NCBI RefSeq assembly: GCF_037041345.1
Contig: NZ_CP146287.1
Coordinates: forward strand, 685,501 to 749,500
Origin: Abiotrophia defectiva ATCC 49176
GTDB lineage: Bacteria; Bacillota; Bacilli; Lactobacillales; Aerococcaceae
Reading direction: 5' to 3'
DNA length: 64,000 nt
Part shown: positions 61,301 through 64,000 of the stretch, in pieces
Position numbering within the stretch: position 1 is the first letter of the stretch
How the letters are laid out: each line of letters opens with the position of its first letter
Translations under genes and position numbers: made by a program
The notes under the pieces: model-generated
The model's input: the letters and a program-made list of their open reading frames with translations, nothing else
The model's database searches: none
Told to the model about the DNA's origin: nothing

Positions 61301-62511
61301 AGGCAGCCATCGATGCAGCGACCACCAATGCAGAAGTAGATGCAGCGGTAGCAGCGGGCACTAAGTCTATTGCCGACCAAAGCCCAAGTGCGGACGCTAA
61401 GACGGCAGCTAAGGCAGCCATCGACCAAGCAGTCGCAGACAAGGCTAAGGAAATCGACGCGCGTACCGACTTGACGCAAGAAGAGAAGGACGCAGCTAAG
61501 GCTAAGTTAGCTGATGCAGCTAAGCAAGCTAAAGCAGCAATCGATGCGGCGACAACCAATGCAGAAGTAGACGCAGCGGTAGCAGCGGGCACTAAGTCCA
61601 TTGCGGACCAAAGTCCAACAGCTGACGCTAAGAATGCAGCCAAAGCAGCCATCGACCAAGCAGTCGCAGACAAGGCCAAGGAAATCGATGCGCGTACCGA
61701 CTTAACGCAAGAAGAGAAGGACGCAGCTAAGGCTAAGTTGGCTGATGCAGCTAAGCAAGCTAAGGCAGCAATCGATGCAGCAAGCACCAACGCAGAAGTA
61801 GATGCAGCGGTAGCAGCGGGCACTAAGTCCATTGCTGACCAAAGCCCAAGTGCGGACGCTAAGAATGCAGCGAAAGCAGCCATCGACCAAGCAGTGGCAG
61901 ACAAGGCTAAGGAAATCGACGCACGTACTGACTTAACGCAAGAAGAGAAGGACGCAGCTAAGGCTAAGTTAGCTGATACAGCTAACAAGGCTAAGGCAGC
62001 GATCGATGCGGCGACCACCAACGCTGATGTGGCTGCAGTTGTTAAGCAGGCCCAAGCAAGCCTCAAAGATTTCAGCCCAAGTTCTGACAGTAAGTCGGAT
62101 AGTAAGCTAGCAATCGATCAGGCAAGCCAGGCTAAGATTGATGCCCTCAAGGCTCGTAAGGATCTGAATGACGCGGACAAGGCTAAGGCTATTGCTCAAG
62201 TCCAAGACCTAGCTCAAAAAGCTAAGGACGCGATTGACCAAGCAAGCAGTCAAGACCAAGTCAAAGCCATCCTAGACCAAGCACTAGCAGACCTTGCTGC
62301 GCTTAACCCAGCGCCAAGTCAAGTGCCATGTCCGGATTGCGAGACTCAAGCGCCATGTCCAGATTGTGATGCGAAGAAACAAGGCCTCTTGCCAGCAACT
62401 GGGGAAACCAGCAACCAGACCTTCTTCTCTGCAGCAGCGCTTGCTGTATTAGCAGGTCTAGGTCTAGTCGCAACCGGCAAACGCAAGGATGAAGAAGAGC
62501 AAGTGAGCTAA
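46351..62511 (+). CDS. Giant YSIRK-LPXTG surface protein with about 60 DUF1542-like repeats
   Basis: The product is 5386 residues in one uninterrupted frame. Residues 21-36 (YTIKKLSVGVASVAVG) are a YSIRK-type signal, which directs secretion to the septum. A Ser/Glu-rich segment (about 50-200) and Ig-like domains follow (about 270-350, T-S-T-D-S-T-I-S-G-T-G, and 525-615). From about residue 615 to 5240 there are about 60 helical modules of 77 residues with a L-T-x-E-E-K/R core and A-I-x-A-A-x-x-x-x-x-V, matching DUF1542 as in staphylococcal Ebh. The end has a short Pro/Cys segment with two C-P-D-C motifs, LPATGE near 5348, a hydrophobic segment and a charged tail. It is predicted to be a very long wall-anchored fibre, perhaps an adhesin. 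Confidence 0.93.
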   Translation: MLGKNNHYLRRLREGEKITHYTIKKLSVGVASVAVGSFIMLNSGQAYAAEPASVQPETAHTQAESSDGTGASQESKVSEQAAVLSASSEEASLVSAESSQSSETSASSESANSNEANSSESSQSSADESKPEQKEDGKLEPSRQNDTRKTPGYVVKPVEKPASAAMPRPDNQGTPMTQGSGLRGSGTGAYSTMKSPTGTDLVPVIDPQSLNDEEKRRVREAFIRLNPNFRLSERNIDITDDGKIVITDSKKQHRYEAFLDEVVTRQQNPQATAQPTIPGNLTSTDSTISGTGIPNAIIELVYQDNTTERTTVDSTGNWTLTLTKPIRSTFNILNNGRELRFFQIINGERSTVVNKPVELGTFSFIKNPLATGQADLIAGQKYIDVAIPHDAQFFSIETNLTSGANDDRSQLALRKIDWNSPWTVHGGGTFTRRHIAAPELIEKIEELPGAPVGYQYLRITTVAPFRVREVGDKVPRHSTKPDPGPDIVPVTTSMRMVPKYHFGGTIASNRSVTANASNEKPTIAVKTPSLEVDINQPVTESAIKDLVTVADAEDDAKQTNGTPVQAEIVSYSKDGRNVARIDSTVEGEYTVTLRAKDSQGKPSDNTVQVQVLIGLHRDAAKQAVADAAQRKNTEIDNNVDLTTEERAVERQKVTDAQNSANTAIDQAKTSQALATAQNNGTGTINALTQTPVAKPAARAAIETAANNKVQQINKSQSLTNEERTEQIAAIRQKEAAAKQAVAAQTSTQDVTSTQNAQVQAINDTLVLAFKKPAALAAIEAAEATKRQQIQDSQMLPEEKTAALRDLDSKVQAAKDALKTAQSNQDVQNVENNQLSQIQAVPTQSPARQTATNEIMDAYNARKQLISNESWLTTDEKNEKLRELETAKDEALERVNQANGEYELNSAKVDGISTVNSVSVQGTKKPDAKDRVDAVREAMFNLLNAASSDWTAQEKTGAADKLLRIAEETEARITAATSNDNLQQVVNELLAEIEAVRPPAIVKPAARKAIEEALAERIKQIQAQGDLTVEEREQYLEQVKQAAQDAHQDILASYGEVEVEHAKETALAKINAPAVPVKRNTALAAVRQEAETKRQEIENNLDLTANERDVLLGQVDQVLAAAEQAIKQGTRNADVEDKQTEGTNNIRAIQVQASVRPQAIQAVTEQANTQRQAINQTQGLTDNERQAALNQLDQTLNQAIAEIKAADDNEEVGNAKTKGIQAIQAVTAVAKIKNEAIQSVRQVADAKKDNIQQNTDLTSEERKTLTDAIEAEVQKAVGLINQANSNETVTAEKNLAEETIANLLVTPEVKPNAIKELQDQAAIKTREIQENKSLTDEERQKFTQDLQQALDNAKKQIQDAENNQAVSDAKTQGLGNIVAISPYGQVKADALAEIEAAREAKSREIQSKEGLTAEERQAAETRLATEVQTAKDSIGQAADNAGVGNAKSYGLTAIQAIKPEPLTKQAANEALENAAQTKRQQITDNKNLTTQEKQKAIEEVNQALATAKGKVEQASGRDDVAQAQAQGLNAIGDVTGQALKKPQANADIEAAVAAKRQEIEGNKTLTNEERLTAFTQLESKHQDALQAIADAASNEDVEQALNTHKSGIESFTPTASVRQAALDAFDREAAVRANTINNYSDFTDEEREDHKQRFEALRDQLRQMIQDAGTDREVEDARDNGISGIHGFSIVATKKSDAVKSLNEEAKTKRQQIQTAPNLTDEERLELNQKVDQVLADVVLNVHRQKTNDKVQEANETGVEKIRAIGTESKIKAAANQVLGTAAENKRNEIRQNNLLTKEEKDKAIESVDQALTDALQAIQQATTNQQVGDQESQGLQAIQGVPQTPVSKPAALAEVRQAAANKTSTIQSNDNLTSDEKAEAIQKVNNELAKAEKDINEAADDLTVGVVKQGGITNIGNVQAIPSVKPAAIYELEEAASNRRREIQQTEGLTKEEREQALAQVDNALQTARQAITQADSNEAVATQKTQGIQNIQAVTATPNAKPTAINEIEAAAETRRKEIQEIPGLTQDEINAAKERVNQAATLAKREVEAAADQNAVDQAKTNGLVAINAITQEAKARPDAIKEVVAAADRKKAELRDNQDLTIEERAQLIQDVDTAVDRAKDAINAAETNDKVAQEQTNGTQTIAAITANPVAKPAAKSAIQAAAQERREAIDRLEGLTSEEKNQAKLAVTAAEAEALEKLKQAQQKTDVDQVESDGIAAIKAVPAQAQDKPNALQEIQTAAEAKKRQIEESKAFTQEEKNEAIQKITQAVQDAQAKINQAEDRTGVSNAKGDGLAAIEAIQAVAQTKPTSLAAIAISEQAKKNEIENNNQLTREEKNDAISAVEAKARDARTAIENANTLQEVEEQERQGKFAIDSVPQVPTTKATAINEIETAASTKRQEIRDKEGLTEEERNQALAKVDSAVQNARNAINTADTNALVGTAKDNGLGVIRAIEAEANAKPAAIAAVEQAAETKKAAIRSNAALTSDEKAEAERKVNEELAKAQQAINAAADDATVTSEQGKGTTAISGVAETPVARPAADKVVEDAATAKRQEIQNNGGLTDEEKAAAIAKVDAAERDAKAAIKAAESSADVAAKGEAGKAAIEAIKAIEDPAQSTKALAKAEITQAEQDKKQEIENNNQLTREEKNDAIRAVEAKAQDARNAIDAAQKLADVQTQVAQGKAAITAVPQTPAAKNAAKAAIQSAAEAKKDQISKNNALTAEEKAEATRKVEEAVTKANQAIDEATTNQAVTDKQAEGTQAIQAVPETAVAKPAAIAAVQAAADAKKQRIQNNGGLTSEERATAVAKVNEELAKATAAIQGATTQGDVTGEQTKGIAAINNVAETPSTKTEAKDAIATAAEAQRQAIQARPDLTQDEKDAAKAKVTAAETTAKQAVEDAADQNGVEAAKTNGTNVIAGINPDAKSRPDAIKAVEAAAEAKKDQISKNNALTAEEKAKAIQQVDNAVQAAKNAINAAGTDAKVAEEQGNGTNAIAGINPSPVAKPAADKVVEDAATAKRQEIQNNGGLTDEEKAAAIAKVDAAERDAKAAIKAAESSADVAAKGEAGKAAIEAIKAIEDPAQSTKALAKAEITQAEQDKKQEIENNNQLTREEKNDAIRAVEAKAQDARNAIDAAQKLADVQTQVAQGKAAITAVPQTPAAKNAAKAAIQSAAEAKKDQISKNNALTAEEKAEATRKVEEAVTKANQAIDEATTNQAVTDKQAEGTQAIQAVPETAVAKPAAIAAVQAAADAKKQRIQNNGGLTSEERATAVAKVNEELAKATAAIQGATTQGDVTGEQTKGIAAINNVAETPSTKTEAKDAIATAAEAQRQAIQARPDLTQDEKDAAKAKVTAAETTAKQAVEDAADQNGVEAAKTNGTNVIAGINPDAKSRPDAIKAVEAAAEAKKDQISKNNALTAEEKAKAIQQVDNAVQAAKNAINAAGTDAKVAEEQGNGTNAIAGINPSPVAKPAAKAAVEQAAETKKAAIRSNAALTSDEKAEAERKVNEELAKAQQAINAAADDATVTSEQGKGTTAISGVAETPVARPAADKVVEDAATAKRQEIQNNGGLTDEEKAAAIAKVDAAERDAKAAIKAAESSADVAAKGEAGKAAIEAIKAIEDPAQSTKALAKAEITQAEQDKKQEIENNNQLTREEKNDAIRAVEAKAQDARNAIDAAQKLADVQTQVAQGKAAITAVPQTPAAKNAAKAAIQSAAEAKKDQISKNNALTAEEKAEATRKVEEAVTKANQAIDEATTNQAVTDKQAEGTQAIQAVPETAVAKPAAIAAVQAAADAKKQRIQNNGGLTSEERATAVAKVNEELAKATAAIQGATTQGDVTGEQTKGIAAINNVAETPSTKTEAKDAIATAAEAQRQAIQARPDLTQDEKDAAKAKVTAAETTAKQAVEDAADQNGVEAAKTNGTNVIAGINPDAKSRPDAIKAVEAAAEAKKDQISKNNALTAEEKAKAIQQVDNAVQAAKNAINAAGTDAKVAEEQGNGTNAIAGINPSPVAKPAAKAAVEQAANVKKAAIQANDALTSDEKAEAERKVNEELAKAQQAINAAADDATVTAEKDKGVKAISDLTPTPVAKPTAQEAIQALADSKKGAIQADNRLTQEEKNTAINQIQTAADAAKQAIASANSDSDVANEKTAGEATINAVTPTPTVKPTAKDQVQAAADAKKQLIQDRGDLTKEEKKAAKAAIDKAAQDAQAAIDAATTDGAVANEKANGLAAIEAVTPGSVAKTDAKQAINAAANLKKDAIQERTDLTQEEKEEAIKQVEEAAKEARNKVDTAATDAQVVSEKDAGLKAITDVTPNPIAKPTAKQAVQDLADLKKATIEADKSLTREEKDAAIKQVEDAAKKAKEAIDAAPTNSQVATDRDQGKQAIADVTPVADAKPKAKEAVEQAANAKKAAIEADKNLTREEKDAAISAVDQAAQAAKTAIAEASDNSTVANEQGKGTSAIAGLTPVAETKPKAKEALEQAANAKKAAIEANNNLTREEKEAAKAKVDAAVAETKDAIDAATTNAEVAEASKAGADLIDALNPSADKKTAAKDAIDAAVKTKTDAIDARTDLTQEEKDAAKAKLADAANKAKAAIDAATTNAEVDAAVAAGTKSIKDQSPSADAKTAAKAAIDQAVADKAKEIDARTDLTQEEKDAAKAKLADAANKAKAAIDAATTNAEVDAAVAAGTKSIKDQSPTADAKTVAKAAIDQAVADKAKEIDARTDLTQEEKDAAKAKLADVAKQAKAAIDAATTNAEVDVAVAAGTKSIKDQSPSADAKTAAKAAIDQAVADKAKEIDARTDLTQEEKDAAKAKLADAANKAKAAIDSATTNAEVDAAVAAGTKSIKDQSPSADAKTAAKAAIDQAVADKAKEIDARTDLTQEEKDAAKAKLADAAKQAKAAIDAATTNAEVDAAVAAGTKSIAAQSPSADAKTAAKAAIDQAVADKAKEIDARTDLTQEEKDAAKAKLADAAKQAKAAIDAATTNAEVDAAVAAGTKSIADQSPSADAKTAAKAAIDQAVADKAKEIDARTDLTQEEKDAAKAKLADAAKQAKAAIDAATTNAEVDAAVAAGTKSIADQSPTADAKNAAKAAIDQAVADKAKEIDARTDLTQEEKDAAKAKLADAAKQAKAAIDAASTNAEVDAAVAAGTKSIADQSPSADAKNAAKAAIDQAVADKAKEIDARTDLTQEEKDAAKAKLADTANKAKAAIDAATTNADVAAVVKQAQASLKDFSPSSDSKSDSKLAIDQASQAKIDALKARKDLNDADKAKAIAQVQDLAQKAKDAIDQASSQDQVKAILDQALADLAALNPAPSQVPCPDCETQAPCPDCDAKKQGLLPATGETSNQTFFSAAALAVLAGLGLVATGKRKDEEEQVS
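53752..58407 (+). repeat. Large near-identical blocks inside the adhesin gene (X-Y-Y-X-Y)
   Basis: A 1398-bp block Y (six modules) starts at 53983, 55381 and 57010. A 231-bp single module X precedes the first and third at 53752 and 56779, and a diverged X starts at 58408. The translated Y blocks are identical and I found no nucleotide difference where I compared them. Both lengths keep the reading frame. Recent unequal crossing-over or gene conversion is the simplest explanation. Confidence 0.9.
60033..62080 (+). repeat. Homogenised 231-bp module array in the adhesin gene
   Basis: Nine consecutive 77-residue modules share I-D-A-R-T-D-L-T-Q-E-E-K-D-A and A-G-T-K-S-I with few substitutions. 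They are far more alike than the modules at 48-53 kb. DNA between modules differs at scattered synonymous sites, so this array is older than the X-Y blocks. Confidence 0.88.
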
Positions 62512-62556
62512 TCTCATCAAGGCTAAGAAACCTAAAAACTGTCCTGGTGACAGCCT

Positions 62557-62596
62557 AACAAGAGCTTGGGATTTAATCCCAAGCTCTTGTTTTTGT
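62557..62596 (+). terminator. Rho-independent terminator of the adhesin gene
   Basis: AACAAGAGCTTGGGAT and ATCCCAAGCTCTTGTT form a perfect 16-bp stem around a short TTA loop, followed by TTTG. Confidence 0.95.
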
Positions 62597-62705
62597 CATT
62601 CATTAAAAATTCATAGTTTATTCTTGCTAAACTCCTTCCGTTTGGCGGATTTTATGATAGAATAAGAGAGTAAAGTAGTAGCATTGTCGAAAAGGGGGAA
62701 GTACG

Positions 62706-63341
62706 ATGCGGAAGAAGCAATCAATAGCGCGTCGTGGCTGGGCCATGTTAGGCCTGCTAGCCGTATTCCTATTGGGAATGGGGCAGCCAGTCTATGCCAA
62801 ACCAGACTGGTCCGAGAGTGCTCCCTATATCCATTTCGTCAATTACCACTATGTGGGCAATGGGGTAGAGGGTGGCGCCCGGGATGTCATTATGGAATAT
62901 TCGCCAGATGCTAATGGGATTTTCCAAATCTCTGTCCTGGAAGGGACCAGCTCTAACTGTTATATCTACCAGATTAGACAGGACGGTCTCTACGAACTCG
63001 CGCACTTTGACACCTATAGCGATGTGGAAGACAAACGGACCACAGACGCGGCCAAGGACGACAAGCAGGCTTTGATTCTGCCAGCGGATTTGACGGTGGG
63101 CAAGGTCTACTATACCGGCTATGATAAGTCGGTTAAGAACACAGTGGTGGCTAATCCTATGACCTATGTCATCAATGGCAAGCGTTACGAGAACACCGTC
63201 AAGGTATCGCGTGAATTGCCAAATGGCACGATCTATCTCTACTATGCACCAAAAGCAGGCCTCATTGCAGTCGAAGATCAGGCAGGCAACCCTGAGTTTG
63301 TTCTGACTGAAACCTACGGCAATGTCGCCAATACCCGTTAA
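62706..63341 (+). CDS. Secreted protein of unknown function
   Basis: The product is 211 residues. A signal peptide is clear: M-R-K-K, a positive stretch, a hydrophobic core at about 14-25 and a Y-A-K cleavage region near residue 31. There is no lipobox and no LPXTG motif, so the mature protein is probably released. The mature part looks beta-rich (Y-I-H-F-V-N-Y-H-Y-V, V-I-M-E-Y-S, S-N-C-Y-I-Y-Q-I, G-T-I-Y-L-Y-Y-A-P) with two Y-I/V-Y-Q type strands. I do not recognise the family. GGGGGAAG precedes the start, and a terminator follows at 63351. Confidence 0.75.
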   Translation: MRKKQSIARRGWAMLGLLAVFLLGMGQPVYAKPDWSESAPYIHFVNYHYVGNGVEGGARDVIMEYSPDANGIFQISVLEGTSSNCYIYQIRQDGLYELAHFDTYSDVEDKRTTDAAKDDKQALILPADLTVGKVYYTGYDKSVKNTVVANPMTYVINGKRYENTVKVSRELPNGTIYLYYAPKAGLIAVEDQAGNPEFVLTETYGNVANTR

Positions 63342-63350
63342 GTCAACTTC

Positions 63351-63380
63351 AAGATTCAGTTGCTCGCAACTGAATCTTTT
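63351..63380 (+). terminator. Rho-independent terminator
   Basis: AAGATTCAGTTGC and GCAACTGAATCTT form a perfect stem around TC, followed by TT. It separates the secreted protein gene from the next one. Confidence 0.9.
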
Positions 63381-63417
63381 GGTATATATAGGAAGTAAAA
63401 ATTAAAGGAGTGACCTT

Positions 63418-64000
63418 ATGACCCGACACCATACCTATCCCATGATTTGTCCTAACTGTAACCATACACAAGATTTCCTGGCTTATGACAGCATCAATAT
63501 TAGTGCCAACCCTGAACTCAAGCCCCTGGTCATGTCAACTGATCTCTTGAGTTTCCACTGCGAGAATTGTGGCTATGACACCTTTATCAACTATGGCTAT
63601 CTCTACCATGACCCTAAGCGTGTCTTCATGGTCTACTATGAACCTCAGCCTGAAAAGCATGTGAAAATTGCCCACGACTTACGGACCATTTATTTCCGCG
63701 AGGAAGGTTATGTCCAACGCAAGGCGGGCTATCGTTTCCGCATTGTGCCGGAATTGCGAGATTTGTGGGAGAAGATTTTTATTTTCGAGGCGGGCCTGGA
63801 TGACCGGGTAATCGAGCTCTTGAAATACTACCTCCAAGCAACCTTCCTAGAACAGTATCCGACTGCCCAGGTGGAGCGGGTCCAGTTCTATGTGGATGGG
63901 GAGACAGGGCAGAAGCAATTCATTCTTATGCATGAGGATGACATTGTAGCTTTCATCGCCTTCGACCCAGACCACTATGATTTGATCTTAGAGCGCTGGG
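63418..64000 (+). CDS. CpXC-domain protein, 3' truncated by the window
   Basis: At least 194 residues are visible, from an ATG preceded by TTAAAGGAG; the frame is open to the window end. M-I-C-P-N-C near the start and F-H-C-E-N-C-G-Y-D around residue 47 are two Cys pairs that can hold one zinc ion, as in CpXC proteins. The remainder is alpha/beta (I-V-P-E-L-R-D-L-W-E-K-I and V-I-E-L-L-K-Y-Y). The family's function is not established. Confidence 0.75.
   Translation, partial: MTRHHTYPMICPNCNHTQDFLAYDSINISANPELKPLVMSTDLLSFHCENCGYDTFINYGYLYHDPKRVFMVYYEPQPEKHVKIAHDLRTIYFREEGYVQRKAGYRFRIVPELRDLWEKIFIFEAGLDDRVIELLKYYLQATFLEQYPTAQVERVQFYVDGETGQKQFILMHEDDIVAFIAFDPDHYDLILERW

Noticed and set aside
59673-62066. 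Long minus-strand open frames (up to 505 codons) opposite the adhesin repeats
   Set aside because: They are shadows of the repetitive plus-strand gene, recur with its period and lack start signals.

Overview
This is a chromosomal window from a low-to-mid GC Firmicute of the order Lactobacillales. YSIRK/LPXTG surface proteins, Gls24/AmaP/GlsB/DUF2273 stress operons, a ComX-like sigma factor, the YhaO-YhaN-YhaM set, YlbF, RecX and a two-subunit L-serine dehydratase all fit. The giant DUF1542-repeat adhesin and the overall gene mix suggest an Aerococcaceae-type organism such as Abiotrophia, but no rRNA or housekeeping marker here settles the genus. I saw no tRNA, rRNA, insertion sequence or CRISPR array.

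Layout. 0-2.2 kb: two paralogous LPXTG cell-wall proteins, the first cut by the window edge. 2.2-8.2 kb: a TetR regulator divergent from an ABC transporter (ATPase plus FtsX-type permease with a very long extracytoplasmic coiled coil), flanked by two arrays of an 82-bp hairpin repeat. 8.3-12.2 kb: a lysis-like cassette (DUF1659, DUF2922, small membrane protein, r1t-type holin, CHAP/Cpl-7 lysin) beside a ComX-like sigma factor and a divergent membrane protein. It is bracketed by a 140-bp direct repeat whose right copy holds a frameshifted DUF1659 gene. 12.3-13.8 kb: DUF2087 protein and MFS transporter. 13.9-20.0 kb: a tandemly duplicated envelope-stress cassette, LEA-like(-) / GlsB-AmaP-DUF2273-Asp23(+), with a DUF1643 gene between copies. 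20.1-25.0 kb: an AT-rich decayed island with broken DUF4865, Rep-like and PLD genes, an Xre repressor with clear operators, a DUF308-like/papain-like membrane protein, a ClbS-like protein and a possible uracil-DNA-glycosylase-like protein.

25.1-46 kb is mostly core metabolism and maintenance: metE-metF with a divergent LysR regulator, efp, a HAD nucleotidase, an orphan HNH protein, glutathione peroxidase, a ThrE1-ThrE2-DUF1858-DUF438 operon divergent from sdaAB-sdaAA, recX, a YlbF-family gene, yhaO-yhaN-yhaM and a His/Cys-rich START-like protein. A third 82-bp repeat array lies at 30.8-31.1 kb and a GC-rich multi-hairpin element at 29.5-29.6 kb. 46.35-62.5 kb is one gene for a 5386-residue surface protein with about 60 modules of 77 residues, including three copies of a 1398-bp block that appear identical. 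A secreted protein and a truncated CpXC-type protein follow.

The most interesting candidates are the 82-bp double-pseudopalindrome repeat family, the sigma factor/lysis cassette and its flanking repeat, the duplicated Gls24 cassette with a covarying 5' UTR hairpin, and the structured element at 29.5 kb. All assignments are by eye from translated sequence and remembered family features; no database search was run.
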